DNA from: Anaerolineales bacterium
Lineage (GTDB): Bacteria > Chloroflexota > Anaerolineae > 4572-78 > J111
Direction of reading: 5' to 3'
Assembly (NCBI GenBank): GCA_015075185.1
Contig: JABTUW010000001.1
Location: forward strand, 1,178,001-1,242,000
Length of the DNA stretch: 64,000 bases
The position numbers and the translations under genes are program-made. The number at the start of each line of letters is the position of its first letter. The first letter of the stretch is position 1. Shown in pieces: positions 57,554 through 64,000 of the stretch. The notes below the pieces were generated by a model. That model saw only the letters and a list, made by a program, of their open reading frames with translations, was not told where the DNA came from and ran no database searches.

Positions 57554-58657
57554 ATGTCTGACTTTAATCCCGAACCTTATTTAGAAAAACTGGAAGGGCT
57601 GGTTGACGTGGCCCACGTGCACCAAGCCGAAGCCCGCCAGAGCGCGGCCTGGCGCTTCGAGCCGGTGGACCGCCGGCCAACCATCATCAGCGTGCGCGAT
57701 GACTGGGGCCACCACCAGCACGACTTCCCGCCGGGCTGGCTGCGCATCCCCTACAGCGAAATCTATCGCGACCCGGCCAAGATGCTAATCTCGGAGCTGA
57801 CGCGCGCCTACGAAGGCGCCTTGCTCAAAGACGACCGCGCCTATACCATCCGGGCCAACTACGGCCTGGTGCTGCTGGCGAGCATGGTCGGCTGCCCGCA
57901 CTGGCAGGACCAGGATAACATGCCCTGGGCCGAGGCAGTCCAGACCGTCGAAGAGGTTGAAGCCATCCTGGAGCGGGGTCTGCCCGCTATGAACAGCGGC
58001 GTCGCGGCGCAGGTCTGGGAAACCGAGGCGTACTTCCGCGAGATGCTGGCCCCTTACCCCAAGCTCAGCCAGACCATCCGCATCGGCTGCCCCGACGCCC
58101 AGGGACCGTTCAACACGGCGGTCAACATTGCCGGGGTTAATGTCTACTATCTGGTCAACGATCAACCTGATCTGGTGCATCAACTGCTGCGCTTCTCAAC
58201 TGATCTGTACCTGGCCGTGATCCGCCACCATAAAGAGGTGATGAACGAGCCGGAAGATGTCGGCTATTCCTTTTCCTACAAGATTCGGGGCGGCGGCCGC
58301 ATGTCGGACGATTCGGCGGTGATGATGTCGGGTAAAATGTATGAGGAGTTTGTCAAGCCCTACAATGCCGAAGCCTACCAGGCGACTCAGGGCGGGCTGC
58401 TCCACTTCTGCGGCCGGGGCAACCAGTTTTACGAGCATATGACCGATACGGCCGGGGTCACCGCCATTCAGTTTGGCAATCCCGAAATGCAGGACTTCAT
58501 GGCCCGCTACGAGATTGCCGAGCAAAAGAAAGTTTGCCTACTGTGGGATGGTCCCCTGCCCGAGTCGCTGGATCACATCAAGACCGGCGTCATCCACAAG
58601 AAAATTTGCAAAACCTGGGCCGAAGCCGAGGCAGAGGCGGCCAGGTTACAGGGATAG
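57554..58657 (+). CDS. uroporphyrinogen decarboxylase-like protein 3
   Basis: A 367-residue third paralogue, closest to the URO-D_CmuA_like group. Landmarks: RFEPVDRRPTIISVRDDWGHH near the N-terminus, IRIGCPDAQGPFNTAVNIAG in the middle, and the HxC site LLHFCGRGNQFYEHM near 285 with WDGPLPESLDHIKTG at the end. The frame is open far upstream, but the ATG at 57554 has GGAGAGGC before it and begins 23 bases after the second copy. Keeping HxC suggests it can still bind zinc. It lies directly before the epimerase gene. Confidence 0.72.
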   Translation: MSDFNPEPYLEKLEGLVDVAHVHQAEARQSAAWRFEPVDRRPTIISVRDDWGHHQHDFPPGWLRIPYSEIYRDPAKMLISELTRAYEGALLKDDRAYTIRANYGLVLLASMVGCPHWQDQDNMPWAEAVQTVEEVEAILERGLPAMNSGVAAQVWETEAYFREMLAPYPKLSQTIRIGCPDAQGPFNTAVNIAGVNVYYLVNDQPDLVHQLLRFSTDLYLAVIRHHKEVMNEPEDVGYSFSYKIRGGGRMSDDSAVMMSGKMYEEFVKPYNAEAYQATQGGLLHFCGRGNQFYEHMTDTAGVTAIQFGNPEMQDFMARYEIAEQKKVCLLWDGPLPESLDHIKTGVIHKKICKTWAEAEAEAARLQG

Positions 58658-58660
58658 ATC

Positions 58661-59866
58661 ATGCAAATCACTCCCCGCTTCGTTGACCTGCTGGCTATCT
58701 ACCGGGCCGAGCTACTGGAACGAGTTGTACCCTTCTGGCTTAAGCATGCCGTTGACCGCCAGCATGGCGGCATCCTGACCTGCATCTCCGATGAAGGGCA
58801 GGTCCTCAGCACCGACAAGTATATGTGGTCTCAATTGCGGGCCATCTGGACCTTTTCTGCCTTGTATAATAAAATCGAGCCGAGGCCGGAATGGCTTGAC
58901 GCAGCCCGGCACATCTTCGACTTTATAAAACGGGTCGGCCGGGATGAACAGGGTCAGTGGGTCTTCTGTGTCAGCCAGGAAGGCGACGTTCTGCAGGGAG
59001 CCACCAGCATCTACGCCGACGGCTTTGCCATCTATGGATTGACGGAGTTCGCCCGGGCCAGCGGCGACCCGGCAGCGATTGACCTGGCCCTGGCCGCTTA
59101 CGAGAATGTGCAGCGCCGTCTGGCCCGGCCCGGCTCTTATAAGACTGAGCCTTATCCCCTGCCTGAAGGGGTCAAAGCCCACGGCATTTCGATGATCTTC
59201 TCCCTGGTGTTTCACGAGTTGGGCCACTTCCTGAACCGGCCTGACATCGTCGAAGCCGGTCTCTATCACGCTCGTGAAGTGATGGATGTCTACCGGCGGC
59301 CTGAACAGAAACTGCTGTACGAGTTTACTTCCCTGGATGGCTCGTTGATTGCCTCGCCTCAGGGACGGGCCATTGTGCCCGGTCACGCCATCGAGTCTAT
59401 GTGGTTTATGATTCACATCTTCCAGTCCTTAGGGGATACGGAGCGCATCCAACAGGCGGTCGAGACGATCAAATGGCATATCGAACTCGCCTGGGATGAC
59501 GAGTACGGCGGCCTGTTGCTGGCTCGTGATGCCGCCGGTGGAACACCCTGGTGGAAGTTTGCCGATTCAAAAATCTGGTGGCCGCATACCGAAGCGCTGT
59601 ATGCCTTGCTGCTGGCTTACGAGATTTCAAAGGAGCGCTGGTGCCTGGACTGGTTTGAAAAAATTCATAACTACGCCTTCAGCCACTACCCCGTAATGCC
59701 CTACGGCGAGTGGACCCAAAAGCTGGACCGCCAGGGCCGTAAAATTACCGAAACTGTGGCCCTGCCGGTCAAAGACCCGTTTCACCTGCCGCGGGCGCTG
59801 ATCTACTGCCTTCAGGTCTTGCAGCGGCTGGCCGATAAGTCACCCGGGGTCATCGCCCCCGTATGA
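58661..59866 (+). CDS. N-acylglucosamine 2-epimerase (AGE) family protein
   Basis: A 401-residue alpha/alpha-barrel sugar epimerase. Family landmarks: VPFWLKHAVDRQHGGIL at the N-terminus, YMWSQLRAIWTFSALYN, SIYADGFAIYGLTEFAR, the catalytic-His region VPGHAIESMWFMI near 248, and SKIWWPHTEALYALL then DPFHLPRAL with the second His. AGE proteins interconvert GlcNAc with ManNAc, or mannose with glucose or fructose, or cellobiose-type disaccharides. With NagA and NagB in the locus, a ManNAc/GlcNAc role is the simplest reading. It starts four bases after the third UroD-like gene and overlaps the next by four (ATGA). Confidence 0.9.
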   Translation: MQITPRFVDLLAIYRAELLERVVPFWLKHAVDRQHGGILTCISDEGQVLSTDKYMWSQLRAIWTFSALYNKIEPRPEWLDAARHIFDFIKRVGRDEQGQWVFCVSQEGDVLQGATSIYADGFAIYGLTEFARASGDPAAIDLALAAYENVQRRLARPGSYKTEPYPLPEGVKAHGISMIFSLVFHELGHFLNRPDIVEAGLYHAREVMDVYRRPEQKLLYEFTSLDGSLIASPQGRAIVPGHAIESMWFMIHIFQSLGDTERIQQAVETIKWHIELAWDDEYGGLLLARDAAGGTPWWKFADSKIWWPHTEALYALLLAYEISKERWCLDWFEKIHNYAFSHYPVMPYGEWTQKLDRQGRKITETVALPVKDPFHLPRALIYCLQVLQRLADKSPGVIAPV

Positions 59867-61218
59867 CCTCTCAACCGAGCCTGCCGCTGCGGCGGATTGT
59901 CCGTACCTGGTGGCCGCTGGCCGCCAGTTGGCTTTTGATGACCAGCGAACTGCCTCTGATCAGCGCGGTCATTGCCCGCCTGGGGCAGCAGGAGGTCAAC
60001 CTGGCCGCCTGGGGCGTTGTCTTTTCGATCTCCACCTTGATCCAGGCGCCCAGCACGATGCTCCTGGCCGCCTCCACGGCCCTCAGCAAGGATTGGGACT
60101 CTTACCGGCAGGTGCGCCGCTTTATGCTGGCCGTCGTGGCCCTGCTGACCGCGCTCCACGCGCTGATTGCCTTCACCCCCCTCTACTACCTGGTCGTCCG
60201 CGACCTGCTGGGCGCACCCGCCCCAATCGTCGAACCGGCCCGGCTGGGGCTGATGATTATGACACCCTGGTCCGCCGGCACAGCCTATCGCCGCTTTCAG
60301 CAGGGCGTCTTAATCCGCTTCGACCAGGCCCAGGCGGTCATCTGGGGATCGCTGCTCCGGCTTAGCGGTGACAGCCTGACCCTGGCGCTAGGTTATCTAT
60401 GGGGCCGCATTCCCGGGGTGGTGGTCGCCGCCAGCGCCATTATCATCGGTGTGGTTAGCGAGGCGCTTTATACGGGCTGGCGGACCCGTCCCATCCAACG
60501 CTACCAGCTCAAGCGGGCCGCACCGGTGACGCCCCGCTTAACGCTGGGGGCTTTTTTACGTTTTTATATCCCCCTGGCCGTAACCGTCTTGCTGACCATG
60601 CTGGTGCAGCCCCTGGTCAGCGCGGCTCTGAGCCGGATGCCCCGGCCGTTAGAGTCGCTGGCGGTGTGGCCGGTGGTGTGGGGGCTGCTGATTATGTGGC
60701 AAAGTCCCGGGATTGCTTACCATGAGGCGGTGATTGCCCTGCTGGATGAGACTCACGCGGTCCAAGGGCTGCGCCGGTTCACAACCCTGCTGGTCACTGC
60801 TATGACCTTGCTCTTATTCATAGTGATCGCCACGCCCCTGGCTGGACTTTGGTTGGGACAGGTAGCAGCGCTGACCCCCTCGCTGGCAGCCCTGGCCCAG
60901 CATGGGCTGTGGCTGGGCCTGTTGCTGCCCGGTTTGCGCGTCTTACAGAGCTGGTACCAGGGCGCAATCACCTACAGCCGCCACACCAGAGGCGTGACCG
61001 AATCGGTGGCAGCGTTTTTGTTGGCCTGTGGCGGCATCCTGGGAGCCGGGATTGCCTGGGGCCAGGCCCCCGGCCTGTACGTCGGCTTGATTGCGGTAAC
61101 CGCCGGCCTGTTGTTGCAAACCCTGTGGTTGTGGCGGCGCAGCCAGCAGGTGATGCAGGCCGTGCAGGTCCGTGATGCCAGCCGCGGCCCGCTGCCAACC
61201 GGTTCGCCAGCCAATTGA
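59863..61218 (+). CDS. MOP/MATE-superfamily membrane transporter (ANKH-like)
   Basis: A 451-residue membrane protein with about twelve hydrophobic segments in two halves. The sequence opens RIVRTWWPLAASWLLMTSELPLISAVIARL, typical of the progressive-ankylosis-like branch of the MATE/flippase superfamily rather than drug MATE pumps. It continues with GVVFSISTLIQAPSTMLLAAS and FYIPLAVTVLLTMLVQPLVSAALSRMP. It may flip or export a lipid-linked or anionic metabolite. Translation is coupled to the epimerase (overlapping ATGA), so it belongs to this pathway, though substrate is unknown. Confidence 0.75.
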   Translation: MTSQPSLPLRRIVRTWWPLAASWLLMTSELPLISAVIARLGQQEVNLAAWGVVFSISTLIQAPSTMLLAASTALSKDWDSYRQVRRFMLAVVALLTALHALIAFTPLYYLVVRDLLGAPAPIVEPARLGLMIMTPWSAGTAYRRFQQGVLIRFDQAQAVIWGSLLRLSGDSLTLALGYLWGRIPGVVVAASAIIIGVVSEALYTGWRTRPIQRYQLKRAAPVTPRLTLGAFLRFYIPLAVTVLLTMLVQPLVSAALSRMPRPLESLAVWPVVWGLLIMWQSPGIAYHEAVIALLDETHAVQGLRRFTTLLVTAMTLLLFIVIATPLAGLWLGQVAALTPSLAALAQHGLWLGLLLPGLRVLQSWYQGAITYSRHTRGVTESVAAFLLACGGILGAGIAWGQAPGLYVGLIAVTAGLLLQTLWLWRRSQQVMQAVQVRDASRGPLPTGSPAN

Positions 61219-61346
61219 ACGACGGTTTAAGGTATAATTTCGATTGAAAAGCGGGAGGGCAAAGTTTGCGAGGCGTAAGGCCAGCCCTGCTTTCAACTCA
61301 GAGGAGTGTTCACGAGTCTGTGACACATCACCAGCGACGAAAAAGT

Positions 61347-61407
61347 CCTCACCCCCGTCGCTGACGCGACTCCCCCCTCCCAGTGGGAGAGGGGGTTGGG
61401 GGTGAGG
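61347..61407. repeat. hairpin of the CCTCACCCCC type
   Basis: CCTCACCCCC (61347-61356) pairs with GGGGGTGAGG (61398-61407), with CTCCCAGTGGGAG nested. This is a familiar dispersed hairpin in spacers. A TATAAT at 61233-61238 upstream lacks a good -35, so a separate sulfatase promoter is uncertain. Confidence 0.6.
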
Positions 61408-61429
61408 GCTATTCACGGAGGAGTCACTC

Positions 61430-62842
61430 ATGTCCCAACCCAATTTACTCTTCTTGATCACCGACCAGCAGCAAGGGGCAACCGTCGAGCCAGCTACTCC
61501 CTGCCAGACCCCGCACCTGGACCGCCTGGCCGCTGCCGGTACCCGCTTTACTCGCTGCTATGCGCCCAATCCCATTTGTTCTCCCAGCCGGGCCAGCCTG
61601 ATGACCGGCCTGCTGCCCCACAGCCATGGCATGGTTGATGTGACCCATGCTGTCGAGCCATACCGGGCCGAGTTGAAGCCCAATCTGCCTTTTTGGAGCC
61701 GCACCTTGCAGCAGGCCGGCTATCACACCGCTTATTTGGGCAAGTGGCACATTGAGCGCACCAACCGCCTGGAAAATTTTGGCTTTGAAACCTACGATGT
61801 CGAGCGCTATCAACAGCTCCAGGGTCTGGTCGAGCGCGGCGGCCCCATGCGGCTGCGCGTTACGGTGCAGCAAAAGGGCTACAAGGATTTTCTCTTATGC
61901 GGCGTCACCGACGATCCGGTTGAAGCCACGCCGGAATACGGCCTCTACAACGATGGCATCAGCTTTTTGCGCCAGGTTGCCCGCACCCATGATCGTCCCT
62001 GGGCGCTCTTCCTCAGCACCGAGGCTCCCCACGACCCATATGTCGTACCCGAGATCTACTACCAGCGTTACAATCCGGCCGACATCCTTCGCCCGCCGAG
62101 TTTTGACGATGATTTAGCAGACCGGCCCGCCATCTACCGGCGCATCCAGCAGGTCTGGCGTCAGTTGGAGTGGTCTCACTTTGCCCAGGCCACTGCCTGC
62201 TATTATGCCTACTGCTCGCTGGTGGATGACCAGATCGGGCGTCTCTTGGCCGCATTAGAAGAGACCGGACAGGCTGAGAATACGCTGGTCGTTTTTACCT
62301 CTGACCACGGCGACTATGTCGGTGCGCACCGGCTCTTTCTCAAGGGTATCCCCGCTTTTGAAGAAGCGTACCGGATTCCGCTCATCTTGAGCGGGCCGGG
62401 TATTCCGGCCGGGCGGGTGATCGAGCAGATTGTCAGCTCGCTGGATCTGGGACCGGGCCTGACCCAACTGACCGCCGGAGTAGAGTTTCCCTGTCATGGC
62501 CGGTCGCTGCTGCCACTGCTGCAAGCCGAACCGGGCCCCTGGACCTCCGAAGCCTTTGCCGAATGTCACGGCCAGCGCCTCTACTACACTCAGAGAGTTG
62601 TGTGGCAGGACAACACCAAGTATGTCTTCAACGGTTTTGACGAGGATGAATTGTACGACTTGGCTACCGACCCGCATGAACTGCATAACCTGGCCCGCAA
62701 CCCGGCCTGGCAACCCGTGCTGGAGGCAATGGCTGCCCGAATGTGGCAAATCATCCGCCAAACGGATGACTTCAATATGTTCAAAGCTCAATACGGCATG
62801 TTTCGATTTGTTCCGGTGGGTCCGGAATGGAAAGGAAACTGA
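61430..62842 (+). CDS. sulfatase
   Basis: A 470-residue type I sulfatase that removes sulfate esters, probably from a sugar. The N-terminus NLLFLITDQQ holds the metal Asp. The activation motif CSPSRASLMTG has Cys50, the residue converted to formylglycine. AYLGKWHIER, VFTSDHGDYVGAHRLF and the C-terminal YDLATDPHELHNLARNP complete the pattern. There is no signal peptide, so it acts in the cytoplasm after import. ATG at 61430 follows GGAGGAGTCACTC. Its stop overlaps the nagA start (TGATG). Confidence 0.92.
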   Translation: MSQPNLLFLITDQQQGATVEPATPCQTPHLDRLAAAGTRFTRCYAPNPICSPSRASLMTGLLPHSHGMVDVTHAVEPYRAELKPNLPFWSRTLQQAGYHTAYLGKWHIERTNRLENFGFETYDVERYQQLQGLVERGGPMRLRVTVQQKGYKDFLLCGVTDDPVEATPEYGLYNDGISFLRQVARTHDRPWALFLSTEAPHDPYVVPEIYYQRYNPADILRPPSFDDDLADRPAIYRRIQQVWRQLEWSHFAQATACYYAYCSLVDDQIGRLLAALEETGQAENTLVVFTSDHGDYVGAHRLFLKGIPAFEEAYRIPLILSGPGIPAGRVIEQIVSSLDLGPGLTQLTAGVEFPCHGRSLLPLLQAEPGPWTSEAFAECHGQRLYYTQRVVWQDNTKYVFNGFDEDELYDLATDPHELHNLARNPAWQPVLEAMAARMWQIIRQTDDFNMFKAQYGMFRFVPVGPEWKGN

Positions 62843-64000
62843 TGACAACAGAGGTGAGAGAACAACATAAAGTAGAGCAACCGCGCGGCCGGTTGGCTTT
62901 GGTCAATGGCCGCATCGTTCTGCCGCAAGAAATTGTGACGGGTCAGGCAGTGGTGATCGAAGCGGGCAAAATTGTCGGGCTTGGCTCGCTTGACTCTCTG
63001 GGTGTTGATGTAGACCGGCTTGATGTCGGGGGGCGGACCATTGCGCCGGGGTTGATTGATCTGCACACTCATGGGGCGTTGGGCCATACATTTAACGAAG
63101 CCACCCCCACAGCTTTTGCCGCGATCACCGAACTCCAGGCGAGCCGGGGTGTCACCAGTCTCCTGGCGACGACGATGACCGACTCGATACCCAACCTGGT
63201 CCGCTGCCTGGAGTTCAGCCGCCAGTGGCTGAGAGAGTCGCATGGGGGGGCGCAGGTGCTGGGCGTGCATGTCGAAGGACCATACTTTTGCCAGGCCCAG
63301 CGTGGCGCTCAGGACCCGGCGCACATTCGCAACCCTGATGACGGCACCCCAGCGGTGCTGCTGGAGCATCATGATGTTATCAAAATAATGAGCTACGCGC
63401 CGGAGTTACCGGGAGCCTTGACCCTGACGGCCGAGTTGGTCAACCTGGGTATTGTCCCGGCGGCAGGTCACAGCAATGCTACAGATCAGGACGTCCTGGC
63501 GGCGATGAAGCTTGGCCTGCGCCACATCATCCACATTTGGAGCGCCCAATCCAGCACGGTGCGCGAAGGTCCCTGGCGAAAGCCGGGCCTGCTGGAAGCC
63601 AGCCTAACCTTTGACAGGCTAACGGTAGAAATGATTACGGACAACAAGCATCTTCCGCCCACTTTAATGAAACTGGCTTACAAGTGCCTGGGACCAGACC
63701 GCCTCTGCGCCATCTCCGATGCTACCAGCGGGGCGGGTCTGCCGGAAGGCAGCCGCTTTCGCATGGGTGGATTAGAGTATGAAGTGTGCGACGGCGTGGG
63801 CATGATGCTGGATCGCACGGCTTTTGCCGGGAGCACGACCCTGCTGAATCAGATGATCCCTATTCTGACGGAGATAGTAGGAATTCCTCTAGTCGAGGCG
63901 GTGCGGATGGTCAGCTTGACCCCGGCGCGGGTTATTGGCTGCGCCGGCCGTAAAGGCAGTCTGGCTGCTGGCAAAGACGCCGATCTGGCTATCTTCGAGG
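62842..64000 (+). CDS. nagA: N-acetylglucosamine-6-phosphate deacetylase, 5' part
   Basis: Removes acetate from GlcNAc-6-phosphate to give glucosamine-6-phosphate for NagB. The gene runs off the right edge, with 386 codons present (full family length is about 380-400, so little is missing). The translation shows APGLIDLHTHGALGH (metal site), VHVEGPYF with the metal Glu, AAGHSNATDQD, and ISDATSGAGLPEG, then a C-terminal CAGRKGSLAAGKDADLAIF. The start ATG at 62842 shares a base with the sulfatase stop. The N-terminus is slightly extended (about 15 residues). Confidence 0.93.
   Translation, partial: MTTEVREQHKVEQPRGRLALVNGRIVLPQEIVTGQAVVIEAGKIVGLGSLDSLGVDVDRLDVGGRTIAPGLIDLHTHGALGHTFNEATPTAFAAITELQASRGVTSLLATTMTDSIPNLVRCLEFSRQWLRESHGGAQVLGVHVEGPYFCQAQRGAQDPAHIRNPDDGTPAVLLEHHDVIKIMSYAPELPGALTLTAELVNLGIVPAAGHSNATDQDVLAAMKLGLRHIIHIWSAQSSTVREGPWRKPGLLEASLTFDRLTVEMITDNKHLPPTLMKLAYKCLGPDRLCAISDATSGAGLPEGSRFRMGGLEYEVCDGVGMMLDRTAFAGSTTLLNQMIPILTEIVGIPLVEAVRMVSLTPARVIGCAGRKGSLAAGKDADLAIFE

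Noticed and set aside
55378..58657. UroD-like genes as true haem biosynthesis enzymes (hemE)
   Set aside because: There are three divergent copies, inside a sugar transport locus, with MtaA/CmuA-like motifs and no other haem genes.

Overview
The window looks like a chromosomal contig from a Chloroflexota bacterium (Anaerolineae-like). This is an inference from a GC-rich coding style and from giant HAMP-array and GAF kinases, a BTAD-type response regulator, a Thr/Pro-rich lipoprotein, a class 1B dihydroorotate dehydrogenase pair and many hairpin repeats. No rRNA is present. Three tRNA genes (two Ser, one Arg) are visible, and I see no CRISPR array.

Layout. 1-1425: end of serS and a phosphoglycolate phosphatase. 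1440-7250: a clearly AT-rich island with one orphan small gene and a three-gene operon on the minus strand: a membrane SPFH (flotillin-like) protein, a KAP-family P-loop NTPase, and a TPR protein ending in a LexA-like S24 self-cleaving peptidase domain. This operon is the best candidate for an undescribed, possibly anti-phage or membrane-stress, system. 7380-10608: DUF3147 membrane protein, metallo-hydrolase, two tRNA-Ser, a degenerate histidine kinase, an XRE-domain protein and a 53-residue protein behind a near-ideal promoter. 10785-13984: pyrimidine operon pyrFE (fused), pyrD, pyrK. 14250-15584: an orphan type I specificity subunit. 15809-18054: small secreted protein, a 53-residue Cys-rich-tail protein, a DHH phosphoesterase and a DUF427 protein.

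18359-33692 is a signalling block: MBL-fold enzyme, four-GAF histidine kinase, double-receiver BTAD regulator, phosphoesterase, Dps, a hybrid kinase of about 2,093 residues with roughly 12-13 HAMP modules (split by two nearby one-base deletions), and a receiver-PAS-HisKA_3 kinase. 33796-42252 is mostly housekeeping (VOC protein, sbcD, dcd, ppa, pyk) plus tRNA-Arg and another sensor kinase. glgX follows on the minus strand.

44546-64000 is an amino-sugar/glycan utilisation locus: LacI regulator with its own palindromic operator, nagB, an intact IS4-family element, an oligopeptide/oligosaccharide-type ABC importer whose binding protein carries a LysM domain, three divergent uroporphyrinogen-decarboxylase-like proteins, an AGE-family epimerase, a MOP-superfamily exporter-like protein, a sulfatase and the start of nagA. 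The likely flow is: sulfated N-acetylated sugars are bound and imported, desulfated, epimerised, deacetylated by NagA and deaminated by NagB to fructose-6-phosphate. The role of the three UroD-like proteins is unknown.

Nine hairpins with a constant TTCGATAC/ACTCAG-type core but different, self-complementary arms are scattered in intergenic spaces. Their stems covary from copy to copy, so they are a second object worth study.
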